This document shows positions 34,129 to 44,159 of a DNA stretch of 47,931 bases, piece by piece (the stretch's first letter is position 1; each line of letters begins with the position of its first letter). This DNA is from Candidatus Levyibacteriota bacterium. GTDB taxonomy: Bacteria > Patescibacteriota > Microgenomatia > Levybacterales > UBA12049. The notes under the pieces are model-generated. The model was not told where the DNA came from. It saw nothing but the letters and a program-made list of their open reading frames with translations, and did not search any database. The stretch lies in assembly GCA_009695045.1 (NCBI GenBank), contig SIBS01000004.1:1-47931 (forward strand), written 5' to 3'. The translations under genes were made by a program, and so were the position numbers.

Positions 34129-36780
34129 TTAATTAGTAACAAAGTTTATTATTTTACCTGGTACAAAGATTATTTTTTGATTATCATCATTTAGATACTG
34201 TTGAATCCTATCAAGACTTCTTGCCACATTCTCTACCTCATTCTTATTCATTGCTTTATCACTTTCTATTATAAAAGAATCGCGCAATTTACCGTTGACT
34301 TGCACAACTATTGTCAACTCATCATCCACTAACAACGAATCATTATAGGTAGGCCATGCCTGTTTGTGAATACTAGCACTTTGCATATGCATATTTTGCC
34401 AAAGCTCCTCCGTAAGATGTGGAGCAAAAGGCGCAAGTAGTTTGAGAAATACTAAATAATCTTCCCTATCTAGTCTTTCTTGTTTTACTAAAAAATTATA
34501 ATACTCCATTAAGGCTGAAATTGCAGTATTATAGCGAAAATTACTTAAATCATTTGTTACCTTCTTAATTGTCTTATGGCGCATTACTCGAGTTGCTGTC
34601 ACGCCCATTGAAGCAGTGCTGCTCTTTTCTATCAATACCCATACTCGCTTGAGGAATCGATAGATACCCTCAAGGCCACTATCGAAAAAATCTCCACCAT
34701 CAGAAAAAGGACCAATAAACATTAGGTATGTTCGAAGTGTATCTGCTCCATATTTTTGAATGTATATATCTGGGATGACAACATTCCCCTTGCTCTTGCT
34801 CATTTTTGCACCATCTTTAATTATAAGTCCATGTGCAAAGAAATTGGAAAATGGTTCTTCAAAATTAGAACAAAGACCATTATCTTTAAATACCATAGAA
34901 ATAAATCTTGAATATAATAAATGCAAGACAGAGTGCTCGGATCCACCGACATACTGAGCCACGGGAAGCCAATTGCGAATCCTCTTTGCAGCATTGCCGG
35001 CTTTCTCTTTTAATACATAAGACTTGTTTGATAACTGAGATTCTTGTTCAAATATTTCTGAACCAAAAGGTATATTATCAAATTCTGTAAAAAGATAACG
35101 GAAAAAATACCAGCTAGAATCCAAAAAAGTATCCGATACATCTGTTTCACGCTTGGCTTCTTTTCTACAATAAGGACAAATCGTATTATAAAATTCAGGG
35201 TGACTTTCAAGTGGTGATTTTCCGGTTCCTAACGGCTTATAATCTTCAATATGCGGTAATTCTATTGGCAACTTATCATCTAAAACAGGATGCCAACCAA
35301 TCATTGAAGAATTATCTTCATTTTTTTTAAGCCCATTAACTGTAAACCATGATTTTCCTAAAGAAGCACAATTTGAGCAATAAATCATTGGAATAGGTGG
35401 TCCCCAATATCGCTGACGAGAAATGAGCCAATCCCGAAGATGATAACTTGTTATTCTTTTTCCCCATTTCTTTTCCTCTAGATAATCCATTATCTTATTA
35501 GATGCCTCGCTAGTCTCCATGTCATCGAGAAATTTAGAGTTAATCATGGTTCCTTCTTTTTCTTGTACATTATTTTCATTTGTGATCTCAGAAGTATCTC
35601 CATCTTTACCAACAACAACTCTAATTATGGGTATTCCGAATGTTGTGGCAAATTGAAAATCTCGAACATCATGTCCCGGAACACCTACCACTGCACCAGT
35701 ACCAACATCCCCAATAACAAAATCACTTATCCAAATAGGTAATTTTGCATCATTAAGATTATTAAAGGCATAAAGACCTGTAAAAACTCCTGTTTTTATT
35801 CTTCCATCTACCATACGTTCCATTTCTGTTTTATTTTTTCCTATTTCAACATAAGAATTAATTTCATCTCGAATATTTCTAGATATCACTATCTCATTAG
35901 ATGAATCTAGCATCAATGTTACTAATTCATGTTCTGGACCAATAACTACGAATGTTGCACCAAAATTAGTATCTGGCCTAGTAGTAAAAACAGTTACAGA
36001 TAGGCTATTTTTACCATTATTAGGAGCTTTACCATTACCGTAAACTACTGGATAAATAATATTTATTCCATCTTTTTTACCAATCCATTGTTTTTGTGAT
36101 ATTTTAACTTTTTCTGACCATTTTAGAGAATCTATGTTTTTATCTAAGCGATCTGCATATTTTGTTATTCGGAAAAACCACTGCTCTAAATCCTTTTTCT
36201 CAACAAGATTACTGCAGCGCTCACAATTCCCATCAATTACCTGTTCGTCCGAGAGTACAGTCTTACAATCGGGGCACCAATTTACAGGAGACTTCTTTCT
36301 ATATGCTAATCCATTTTTAAAAAGAAGAATAAAAATCCATTGTGTCCATTTATAATATCTTGGATCATATGTCTCCAGTGTTCTTGTCCAGTCAAATCCA
36401 TTTCCTATGCTTCTCAGTTGTCTATAGAAATTCTGCTCTGTAATTTTTGATTGCTCCATTGGGTGCTCACCAATTTTAAGTGCGTAGTTCTCTGAATGAA
36501 TACCAAAACCATCCAAGCCAATTGGCTGCAAAACATCATATCCCTGCATACGCTTAAATCGACCATAAATATCGCTACCCGTAAAAGCGTAGACATTTCC
36601 AACATGAAGTCCCCCCGCTGATGGATAAGGAAACATCATAAGATTATAAAAGGGTTTTTTTGCGTTATCTAAATCTGGCGAATAGACCTTGTCTTCTTCC
36701 CATTTTTTTTGCCAACGAGATTCAATTTCGGAAGGATGATATTCTTCACCTGTTTTTTGTTCTTCTATGGGGTTTTTCAT
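34129..36780 (-). CDS. leuS: Leucyl-tRNA synthetase
   Basis: LeuRS (883 aa), a class I synthetase charging tRNA-Leu. The HIGH-type motif is PYPSAGGLHVGN (residues 52-62). A zinc module CPDCKTVLSDEQVIDGNCERC is present, as is the editing domain (TTRPDTNFGATFVV; VPGHDVRDFQFA). KMSKSKGNVV and the anticodon-binding C-terminus are intact. Typical bacterial length. TATACT and TATAAA boxes lie 24-40 bases upstream, so this gene has a real leader. Confidence 0.98.
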   Translation of the reverse strand: MKNPIEEQKTGEEYHPSEIESRWQKKWEEDKVYSPDLDNAKKPFYNLMMFPYPSAGGLHVGNVYAFTGSDIYGRFKRMQGYDVLQPIGLDGFGIHSENYALKIGEHPMEQSKITEQNFYRQLRSIGNGFDWTRTLETYDPRYYKWTQWIFILLFKNGLAYRKKSPVNWCPDCKTVLSDEQVIDGNCERCSNLVEKKDLEQWFFRITKYADRLDKNIDSLKWSEKVKISQKQWIGKKDGINIIYPVVYGNGKAPNNGKNSLSVTVFTTRPDTNFGATFVVIGPEHELVTLMLDSSNEIVISRNIRDEINSYVEIGKNKTEMERMVDGRIKTGVFTGLYAFNNLNDAKLPIWISDFVIGDVGTGAVVGVPGHDVRDFQFATTFGIPIIRVVVGKDGDTSEITNENNVQEKEGTMINSKFLDDMETSEASNKIMDYLEEKKWGKRITSYHLRDWLISRQRYWGPPIPMIYCSNCASLGKSWFTVNGLKKNEDNSSMIGWHPVLDDKLPIELPHIEDYKPLGTGKSPLESHPEFYNTICPYCRKEAKRETDVSDTFLDSSWYFFRYLFTEFDNIPFGSEIFEQESQLSNKSYVLKEKAGNAAKRIRNWLPVAQYVGGSEHSVLHLLYSRFISMVFKDNGLCSNFEEPFSNFFAHGLIIKDGAKMSKSKGNVVIPDIYIQKYGADTLRTYLMFIGPFSDGGDFFDSGLEGIYRFLKRVWVLIEKSSTASMGVTATRVMRHKTIKKVTNDLSNFRYNTAISALMEYYNFLVKQERLDREDYLVFLKLLAPFAPHLTEELWQNMHMQSASIHKQAWPTYNDSLLVDDELTIVVQVNGKLRDSFIIESDKAMNKNEVENVARSLDRIQQYLNDDNQKIIFVPGKIINFVTN

Positions 36781-37071
36781 AATCTATTTTGATGATTAAG
36801 ATTTATAATGATTAGTATATCATATCCGCTATTTACCCTCATAAAAACATTAATAAAATTATTAAATATCTCATTTATAAAAAATAACACTTATAAAAAT
36901 ACTATTTATTATTTTAAAAAACACTAATTTAATAATTAATTGTAAATATCAAAATATATCAAAAGATATATTAATATATTAATACAAATGTTAATTAATG
37001 AATCATCTATTTTACTTGCTTTCCTATAGCTAATTCCGATAGTATGATTAAAAGACTTAAAATATTTTTAT
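36781..37071. other. AT-rich divergent intergenic region
   Basis: 291 bases between leuS (leftward) and the next rightward gene. It probably holds both promoters (TATACT on the minus strand; TATGAT and TAAAAT on the plus strand). No RNA gene or ORF seen. Confidence 0.4.
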
Positions 37072-37704
37072 ATGAAATTACTTTGGCAATCAATTTGTCT
37101 TATTGGATCATTTATATTTGTCTTTATATGGCAAAATACCATATTATCTATATATACAATCCAGATATTTGGTTCACTGATTACGATTTTCATACTTGTA
37201 TCTTTTAAAAAAAAGGGGCTCAATCCATTCAATAACATCGATAACGATGAACCTTTTAGTATTGCTATACTATGTATCATAATGCTACTTCTTGTTTTTT
37301 CAACAGGTGGTATTAGTTCCCCATTATTCTTCCTTTTATATTTTTTAATTTTTAGTATTGCATTTGTCTTTGAGCCACCAGCTGTATTTATCTTTGCAAT
37401 TGGTATTTTTCTCATATTTCTACCCGATACGCTCAAGAATGATGTCTATGGAAATGCTATGCGCACTGGATCAATACTCCTAGTCTCGCCTCTTGGTTTT
37501 TTCTTTGGAAAAGAATACAGTAATCAAGAAGAAAAAAATAATATAATCGATAATATAGCTACCAAATCAACTAATGCATCAAATATAATTATAAATGACG
37601 CCACGGAAATCATTAATAATGAACCATCATTAAAAAAGGACAGTATTGAAAAAATAAATGAGATCCTAGACGAAGCAGAATCACTAAATCAATCAAATAA
37701 ATAA
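37072..37704 (+). CDS. Hypothetical polytopic membrane protein
   Basis: A 210-aa protein with about five transmembrane segments in the first 145 residues (LLWQSICLIGSFIFVFIW, ITIFILVSF, ILCIIMLLLVF, FFLLYFLIFSIAFVF, ILLVSPLGFFFG). A polar, Asn-rich cytoplasmic-type tail ends in a helix (KINEILDEAESLNQ). No recognised family, though the membrane half resembles a small sensor-kinase-like membrane module without its kinase. It lies 25 bases before the secreted protein gene downstream and may share its transcript. Confidence 0.6.
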   Translation: MKLLWQSICLIGSFIFVFIWQNTILSIYTIQIFGSLITIFILVSFKKKGLNPFNNIDNDEPFSIAILCIIMLLLVFSTGGISSPLFFLLYFLIFSIAFVFEPPAVFIFAIGIFLIFLPDTLKNDVYGNAMRTGSILLVSPLGFFFGKEYSNQEEKNNIIDNIATKSTNASNIIINDATEIINNEPSLKKDSIEKINEILDEAESLNQSNK

Positions 37705-37729
37705 TTCTAAATTAAAATAATTCTGATAA

Positions 37730-38464
37730 ATGAAATTAATCATTGCTCTTCTTAGTCTTATTTTTATAATTTTAAGCTCAAAACAAGCACTTGCCCTAAC
37801 AATGTCCAATAGTAATTGGACTATACAATTTGGCAATTTTAATTCTGGAGCAGGAAAGACAACAAATTTAAATTATAAAATGGGAGTTACTATTGGTCAA
37901 ACTGCAGCAGGAATGTTTTCGGGAACAAATTATAAAACTCGATCTGGATTTCAATATATCAATGTTACTAGTGCATCATCATTTTCTATTTCAATATCCG
38001 AATTACTTATTGATTTTGGATCTCTTTCACCAGGTAATCCATCCAAGAGGACTAATACCATTAGGATATCCAATGGGCCAGTATCAGGATATACTGTAAC
38101 AGCTTCAGAAAGTAGCCAGTTAAGAGAATTAAGGACAGGTGATGTTATCGCAGACACTACCTGTGATGATGGGTCATGCACTGAAGCTATATCTTCTAGC
38201 TGGGATAGTCCCCTAACATATGGTTTTGGATATAGATGTGACAATATAACTGGTACCGATTGCACTAGTGATTTTACAACAGATAATTATTATAAACAAT
38301 TTGCAAATTCCTCTATACAAGAAAGCCCACAAAAAATAATGTCTGGCATAGGCGACTCTCTGGAAAAAGAAGTGAAAATTACTTATAAGGTGAATATTTC
38401 AAATTCCCAAGTCGCTGGTCAATATAGTAATTTTATCTCATTTATAGCCACTCCAGTCTTTTAG
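37730..38464 (+). CDS. Secreted beta-rich surface protein, WxL-like
   Basis: A 244-aa exported protein with a clear signal peptide (MKLIIALLSLIFIILSSKQALAL). The first domain (WTIQFGNFNSGAGKTTNLNY...IGQTAAGMFSGTNYKTRSGF) is Gly/Thr/Asn-rich beta. The second (SISELLIDFGSLSPGNPSK...) ends with AGQYSNFISFIATPVF, which resembles the C-terminal strand of WxL cell-surface domains with the Trp replaced. Four cysteines lie in two close pairs (TTCDDGSC and RCDNITGTDC), likely disulfides. It is followed after about 500 bases by a DUF916-like gene. Confidence 0.65.
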   Translation: MKLIIALLSLIFIILSSKQALALTMSNSNWTIQFGNFNSGAGKTTNLNYKMGVTIGQTAAGMFSGTNYKTRSGFQYINVTSASSFSISISELLIDFGSLSPGNPSKRTNTIRISNGPVSGYTVTASESSQLRELRTGDVIADTTCDDGSCTEAISSSWDSPLTYGFGYRCDNITGTDCTSDFTTDNYYKQFANSSIQESPQKIMSGIGDSLEKEVKITYKVNISNSQVAGQYSNFISFIATPVF

Positions 38465-38957
38465 ATTTTAGCTTGGTAAAATAATTATCTTTTTCAGCAT
38501 TAGCTCTTTTTAACTTTTCACAGATTTTATCCTAAAAAACATTGATTATAAATCAAAAATAAAAATTTATGCCTATAAAATTAGATGTTATCATAATTAG
38601 CTTTGATTATTGAACAATTTCTACTCTCAAATATGTATTCTTGGAGATAATATTTTACCATCGCCTCAATAAATTTTCACAGATTTTAGCCCTATTAAAT
38701 TCAAGTTTTTTATCTAGCATTTGGGATGAATGTCTGCTAATTATTATGTGGGATAAATTATAATTATTCAAAAAAATCATATTTACAGTAAAATCTATAA
38801 ATTAATATACTTATCTAAATCGCATATAGATAATTAATACTTAAATGTAATAAAAAACATTATTGCTCAATAAGGCCTATTCTTGCTTTATCCATATTGA
38901 TAGAATCAAGAAAAATGATACGATATATTCATGGTCAACATTTAATTTGATAAAGTA
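38465..38957. other. Intergenic region with a short direct repeat
   Basis: 493 bases without a gene. TTTTCACAGATTTTA occurs twice (38515-38529 and 38674-38688). The function of the repeat is unknown; a repeated regulator site is possible. No tRNA or clear hairpin terminator seen. Confidence 0.45.
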
Positions 38958-39989
38958 ATGAGATTTTTAAAATTTAAGTTTATAATTGGAGTATCAATAG
39001 GCATTTATATAATTGGCATGCTTGCAAGCAATGCTAGTGCTGATGGAGTTAATCTTGGTGTCTATCCTCCAATTATTCAAATAATAGCAACTCCACCAGC
39101 AAAAATAGAAAGCGAGGTAACTATACAAAACCTAGAAAATCAGTCAATTAATGTATCTATTGAACTAAGACCATTTACCGCATCTAAGAAAGAGAATGGA
39201 GAAGTAAGATATCTTAATAAAAATGAGCCGTTTGGAGCTGATCCATTATTGCTACAAAGAATTGAGATAGTTGAAAATGGAAAAATTATCAAAGAAACCG
39301 TTCTTGGTCCCAAACAGAAAAAAACATTAAAAATAAATATCACTATTCCCAAAGAATCACCGCTATCAGACTACTATTTTTCTATTCTATTTATATCAAA
39401 ATCATATCAATATGATCAAATATCGCAATCAGAAAAAGAGCCAAAACAAAGTGGATCATTTATGCAGGTAGGGATTTCTACAAATATATTATTATCAGTA
39501 GGTCCAAAAGGTATTGCTAAAGGTACAATTGAAGAGTTCTCCTCACCGCTCTTTATGGAAAAGGGACCAGTTCCATTTACAGTAAGGATTAACAATAAAA
39601 GCGAACACTCAGTGGCACCAAAAGGAAATATTTTAATTAAAAATTTTTTTGGACAACTAATTGGCAACATTGAACTAGCGCAGGTAAATATACTCGCTGG
39701 AACTATTCGCTCTATACCAGATATAGAACATATCATAAATTTGAAAACTCAAAAAGAAATGCTATCAATGGATCATCCAAAAGCTTTTTGGACCGAATAT
39801 TTCCTACTAGGACCATACACAGCTACACTAACAACCTCACTAACCGACAATGGGCCAATTTATAGTCGTACTATCTATTTTTTTGGTTTCCCTATTCAAG
39901 GAGTAATTGGAATACTTATGTCAGTAATTATTGTCTTCTGGCTTAAGCAGAGAATAAATTATCATAAAAAAAATAAACCAAATACATAA
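38958..39989 (+). CDS. Secreted membrane-anchored DUF916-like protein
   Basis: A 343-aa protein with a signal peptide (cut near ASNASADG), an extracellular Ig-like region, and a C-terminal transmembrane helix (about residues 313-330) with a basic tail (KQRINYHKKNKPN). The N-domain pattern, GVYPPIIQIIATPPAKIESEV then TIQNLENQSINVSIELRPF and TIPKESPLSDYYFSILF, matches what is seen in DUF916-type WxL-interacting proteins: an N-x-x-x-Q strand region and a P-x-x-S-x-x-x-Y turn. It likely holds a partner surface protein at the membrane. Confidence 0.65.
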   Translation: MRFLKFKFIIGVSIGIYIIGMLASNASADGVNLGVYPPIIQIIATPPAKIESEVTIQNLENQSINVSIELRPFTASKKENGEVRYLNKNEPFGADPLLLQRIEIVENGKIIKETVLGPKQKKTLKINITIPKESPLSDYYFSILFISKSYQYDQISQSEKEPKQSGSFMQVGISTNILLSVGPKGIAKGTIEEFSSPLFMEKGPVPFTVRINNKSEHSVAPKGNILIKNFFGQLIGNIELAQVNILAGTIRSIPDIEHIINLKTQKEMLSMDHPKAFWTEYFLLGPYTATLTTSLTDNGPIYSRTIYFFGFPIQGVIGILMSVIIVFWLKQRINYHKKNKPNT

Positions 39990-40104
39990 AATGTCTAATT
40001 ATGATTAATTAATTTTGCTAAATTATTAATAATCATGCTCATAACTATTGATATTTACTAAAATTATATTGATAATTACAAAACTAACTTATGTTTATAT
40101 ATTT

Positions 40105-41541
40105 ATGAAAATATTAAATAAATTATTAATTATATTTCTGGTATTGATTTATCAAGAATTATTAACAACAAAAGCACAGGCTTCGCCCCTTTTAACTATT
40201 TCAGATACAACAACTACCTCTCGCCCATCTTCAGCTTCCCCGCTCAATTCTGATGCTAGTATTGGAGACAATGTGCTCAAAATCTATGATAATAATTCTC
40301 GTTTTCTATCATCTGATAATGTAAAGATAATCCGAACATCAAATGCAGCAAATATAGCAACTGGATTTATGATTGCTTCTCAAGCCTCAGAATTAACATC
40401 TGTATATCTGACCAATGAAGGAGTGTCTGATTTTGTACAAGCCGGAACGGATGTATTAATCAATCCAGTTACCGCAATGCACAAGATAGTCTTTAAGACG
40501 GTAAATCCTATTCCTGCTGGAGGTAAAATAATTATTACTTTTCCAGGAATTAGCAACAACACCGCATCTCCATCTGCTTCATCATTTGCTTTTAATGGAC
40601 TCAATTCCGATACGGGAGAAAAAATAAAGGCACACAATGCCATCTGTAGTATTACTGTTGAATCACCTAGAATAACTTGTGTCACTTCTAATATTATTGT
40701 TGCTGGCACTACTATAACTCTTTTAATTGGATGCGCTAACAACACTGAGACGTCCTGCATTACACAATCACCAACAATTATTAATCCTACCAAAAAAAAT
40801 ATAGCAGGAGAGTCAAAAAGTTGGCTAATTTCAATAACAACTCAAGACTCTAGTACGATTCCCATTGTTATAGATTCTGGAAAAGCAGTGGTTAGCAATA
40901 TTGAATCAGTAACTATCCGTGCCAACGTAGATCCAACAATTACATTCACGATAACAGGTATTAATAATGGTTCTTCAATTAATTATCTAAATCCTAATTG
41001 TGGAATAAAGGAAACTACGAATACAGGCATCAATGCTACATTTTCTAGTATTGATATTGGTGTTGTTGATGAAATGCCTGAAATAAATCAAAAACTAAAT
41101 AATATTACCGCTCAACGCATCAACATTACAACAAATATATCAAATGGTTATTCACTCACGGCCACATCTAGTAGTCATTTAATAAATACTGTAACCGATA
41201 CATGGTTCAATGACTGGATTACTCCAAGAGCATTTAATCCAAATGTGGAAGGTTTTGGACTACATCCATGTGGTACTGATGCTCCAATTAATTTTAATGA
41301 AGGCCTATCACATTCAGTGGAGTGCTTTACAAAAACATCTGGATCTTCATCAAGAGAATGCCTGTACTCATGGCCCACTAGTACCAAGTCAATAACTATT
41401 GCATCACGAACTATTGGCCCAGTACAGGGAGAGAATGGATCCGGCATCACAAGCATATCCTATGCAGCGGGAACAGACAAATCTATACTAGCTGGTACAT
41501 ATAAAACTTCAATAACATATCTTGCGATTCCAATATTTTAA
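40105..41541 (+). CDS. Secreted beta-rich surface protein, WxL-like
   Basis: A 478-aa exported protein from ATG 40105 (MKILNKLLIIFLVLI..., signal peptide cut after KAQAS). The track ORF begins at TTG 40048. The body is Thr/Ser/Asn-rich beta sequence (TSVYLTNEGVSDFVQAG, IPAGGKIIITFPGIS). The C-terminal domain (IDIGVVDEMPEINQKL... to AGTYKTSITYLAIPIF) closes like the 244-aa protein upstream. It has at least eight cysteines, including CSITVESPRITC, NPNCGIK, LHPCGTD and VECFTKTSGSSSREC. A DUF916-like gene follows 14 bases later. Confidence 0.65.
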   Translation: MKILNKLLIIFLVLIYQELLTTKAQASPLLTISDTTTTSRPSSASPLNSDASIGDNVLKIYDNNSRFLSSDNVKIIRTSNAANIATGFMIASQASELTSVYLTNEGVSDFVQAGTDVLINPVTAMHKIVFKTVNPIPAGGKIIITFPGISNNTASPSASSFAFNGLNSDTGEKIKAHNAICSITVESPRITCVTSNIIVAGTTITLLIGCANNTETSCITQSPTIINPTKKNIAGESKSWLISITTQDSSTIPIVIDSGKAVVSNIESVTIRANVDPTITFTITGINNGSSINYLNPNCGIKETTNTGINATFSSIDIGVVDEMPEINQKLNNITAQRINITTNISNGYSLTATSSSHLINTVTDTWFNDWITPRAFNPNVEGFGLHPCGTDAPINFNEGLSHSVECFTKTSGSSSRECLYSWPTSTKSITIASRTIGPVQGENGSGITSISYAAGTDKSILAGTYKTSITYLAIPIF

Positions 41542-41555
41542 CTTAAAATAAAATT

Positions 41556-42518
41556 ATGAATATTAAAATGAAATATCATTGGAGATTAAAAATTCTTATA
41601 CTAATCATCATATTTTCTACTTGCAATATCTATAGAGGAAGAACATATGCTCAAGAAATACAGCAACGGTCATTTACCATCAGTCCTCCTATTGTAGAAA
41701 AAGAACTTAATCCAGGAGACATATCTGAAGGAATTATTAAAATCGAAAATCAAAATAATGATAATCTTATTCTATCAATATCAACTCAAGATTATATAGT
41801 AGAAGACACGAATGGAACCCCAGCTCTCGTATCTTCAGATAAAATAATAAGTAAATATTCCGCAAAATCATGGATTGGAACAGATCAATCAACTGTCACG
41901 ATAGAGCCTCACAAAAAAATCGAAATATCATACTATATTAAAATTCCCAAAGATTCACGACCGGGAGGCCATTACGCTGCAATTATCTTCAGCCCAATTA
42001 ATCGAATTAACAACGAAGGAACAGGCGCTACTGTAAACACTTTGCTTGCATCTCTATTTTATCTTAACATAAAAGGAAATATAATTGAAAACGCATTGCT
42101 AAACAAAATTAAAATAAATAGCTTTCAAGAATATGGTCCAATAAATATAGCCACACAAATTAGAAATCTAGGCGATCTACATATTCGACCAGATGCAAAG
42201 TTCACGCTCTATGATACCTTTGGCAAAGTAATAGAAACACAGCAATTAAAAAAATCGAATATATTTCCAGGATCATCTCTTGACTTTAAAAATACCATGG
42301 GCAAAAAATGGATGATTGGACAATATAGAGTGGAATTTTTAGGAGGGTATGGAAAATACAATAATAAACCTCTCTCCTCGTCAATAACATTCATAATATT
42401 TCCATGGAAAATATCAATAATTATAATTCTTATCACTACCCTATTTATTCTTGGTACTATATATTTCGTAAGAGAAAGAGGCAGTAAGAGAGGTAGAAAT
42501 CCATTAATTATTCTTTAA
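41556..42518 (+). CDS. Secreted membrane-anchored DUF916-like protein
   Basis: A 320-aa protein with a signal peptide (cut near TYAQE), an extracellular Ig-like part, and a C-terminal transmembrane helix (about residues 286-305) with a basic tail (RERGSKRGRN). FTISPPIVEKELNPGD, EGIIKIENQNNDNLILSIS and IPKDSRPGGHYAAIIFSP match the DUF916-type layout and also parallel the 343-aa protein at 38958. It probably forms a unit with the 478-aa secreted protein encoded just before it. Confidence 0.68.
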   Translation: MNIKMKYHWRLKILILIIIFSTCNIYRGRTYAQEIQQRSFTISPPIVEKELNPGDISEGIIKIENQNNDNLILSISTQDYIVEDTNGTPALVSSDKIISKYSAKSWIGTDQSTVTIEPHKKIEISYYIKIPKDSRPGGHYAAIIFSPINRINNEGTGATVNTLLASLFYLNIKGNIIENALLNKIKINSFQEYGPINIATQIRNLGDLHIRPDAKFTLYDTFGKVIETQQLKKSNIFPGSSLDFKNTMGKKWMIGQYRVEFLGGYGKYNNKPLSSSITFIIFPWKISIIIILITTLFILGTIYFVRERGSKRGRNPLIIL

Positions 42519-42624
42519 ATAAGTTATATTTTATCCTGAGCAAGATATAGCTATAAAAGTTATTAAATTATTACTCAATGCGCAATTTAAAAACATTATT
42601 AAAATAAAACTATCATAATTATAT

Positions 42625-43536
42625 CTAATAACCAATGAACCAACCATGATGCAACTTTTTCTTTTTTAATTTAGTTAGAAATTTCTTCCAAAATTTATTT
42701 TTAGTAATAATTGAGAATATCCTTGGATAAAGCCTAAATAGTAACATTAAGATTAAAATAAATAATGGGAATATCATCCACAATATATCAAAATTAATAT
42801 TTGATATATATTTCCATAATCTAGAAAAGAAATCATTTAACCAATTATTAAACTGATCAGTAACCGAAAGAACAATAATCATCGCCCCTTTTTTAGATTT
42901 AAAGGAATCCTTTCCTTTAAAGGTCGCCTCAGCAAAAATATAATTTTCACCCAATCCTAATCCAAATATTTCTACAGTATAGTAGCCTGATTTATCAGAG
43001 ATAGTTTTAATAATTTTACCATTGCTAATAATTTTCACTTCTGCTTCTGGCATAGTGTATCCAATTACCGTAGCTGAAGATCCTAGTGCTATTTTCGTCC
43101 TCACCAGTCCTATCGTTGGAGGCAAAAATAAATCTTTTTTTGTAATCACACTTTCAGCTGGTGGAAATGAAAAACACACTTCAGATATGCCAATTTTTTT
43201 AAAATCTACAGCAATTAAACAGAATTCAGATAGTCTTTTTTTTATAATTTCATTAGAGAAAGTAAAATAACCATCTTTGTCAGCAACGGTAGAATTTAAA
43301 AACTGATCTTCATTAATCCTTAAAACTATGCTTGCATAAGGACTAGCAGATCCAGATATATTTAAGAAATAATCACCAACGAATGCGCTTACGTTCACGG
43401 AATTATTAGATTGAATCGCAAATGCGAAATTAGTATGTATAGATATCAATATAGTACTTATTGTAATAAAAACTATCAATAGAAAATATTTTATTATTAA
43501 TTTTTTAAATATTATTTTTTTGAATTTAATCCACAT
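42625..43536 (-). CDS. Secreted protein with two Ig-like domains and C-terminal anchor
   Basis: A 303-aa exported protein. A long basic N-terminus leads to a signal/anchor helix (residues about 16-38). Two Ig-like or carboxypeptidase-regulatory-like modules follow: VSAFVGDYFLNISGSASPYA...VADKDGYFTFS and LGSSATVIGYTMPEAEVKII...ISDKSGYYTVEI. Near the C-terminus is a transmembrane helix (ILWMIFPLFILILMLLF) with a strongly basic tail (KKFLTKLKKKKLHH). It converges with the DUF916-like gene and is probably part of the same surface set. Confidence 0.7.
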   Translation of the reverse strand: MWIKFKKIIFKKLIIKYFLLIVFITISTILISIHTNFAFAIQSNNSVNVSAFVGDYFLNISGSASPYASIVLRINEDQFLNSTVADKDGYFTFSNEIIKKRLSEFCLIAVDFKKIGISEVCFSFPPAESVITKKDLFLPPTIGLVRTKIALGSSATVIGYTMPEAEVKIISNGKIIKTISDKSGYYTVEIFGLGLGENYIFAEATFKGKDSFKSKKGAMIIVLSVTDQFNNWLNDFFSRLWKYISNINFDILWMIFPLFILILMLLFRLYPRIFSIITKNKFWKKFLTKLKKKKLHHGWFIGY

Positions 43537-44063
43537 ATATTATATTGCAAACTGCCCCATTAAGTTAACACATGCTCTACTATTATCCATAAAATATTAC
43601 ATTCGAAATAATTAATATTTTATATTTTTACTATATATTTATGATTCATATAATTATTTTTAATTCACCTATATATATTGTAGACGAATTTAGAGTAGAA
43701 AAACAAATGATAACAAATATAAAATATAATGCCGTAAACACAATCTAAATAGCAAATAATAAAAAATAGCATTTATTATATTTGGATTGCCAAATTATAA
43801 TTTTTAAAAGTTGAGCTACAATGATATGGTTATTTTTAATAATTACTTCTGTTTTAATATTTTCTTACATTCAGATTACTAGGACTATAGGACTTTATAC
43901 CTTGCTTAAAATACGAATAAAAATAGAAAAACTTATCATTTTTCAATTTAGATTATATTATTAATGATGTAATTTGAGATATTTAATATATAGATTGATG
44001 ATAAAAAAATACGAAATCTTTAAAATAATAAGGTTTTTATCGTCTTAAATTACCCTCTAATAC

Positions 44064-44096
44064 GTCCAAATCAATATACTAGATATTAATTTGGAC
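44064..44096. repeat. Imperfect 13-bp palindrome, possible operator
   Basis: GTCCAAATCAATA (44064-44076) and TATTAATTTGGAC (44084-44096) are reverse complements with one mismatch, separated by 7 bases. The palindrome lies about 30 bases upstream of a TTGACA box, the position of a typical operator or activator site. Confidence 0.5.
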
Positions 44097-44124
44097 AAGC
44101 CTAGTATTTATACTATGGGATATT

Positions 44125-44153
44125 GACAACGATACTAGTAGTTTCTAAGCTAT
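44125..44153 (+). promoter_or_regulatory. Promoter for the small-ORF pair
   Basis: TTGACA is followed after 17 bases by TAAGCT, which ends about 8 bases before ATG 44160. A TATAAG box overlaps the same place. Confidence 0.45.
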
Positions 44154-44159
44154 AAGTGT

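Larger units (their letters stand above)
43537..44159. other. Long AT-rich region before the giant-gene locus
   Basis: 623 bases with no track ORF. A 47-codon ORF at 43821-43964 (MIWLFLIITSVLIFSYIQIT...) has a hydrophobic start but no convincing promoter or ribosome-binding site. The right end holds the palindrome and promoter listed next. Confidence 0.45.

Noticed and set aside
43821-43964. 47-codon hydrophobic ORF
   Set aside because: No convincing promoter or ribosome-binding site; such ORFs arise easily in AT-rich DNA, so it is mentioned only within the gap entry.
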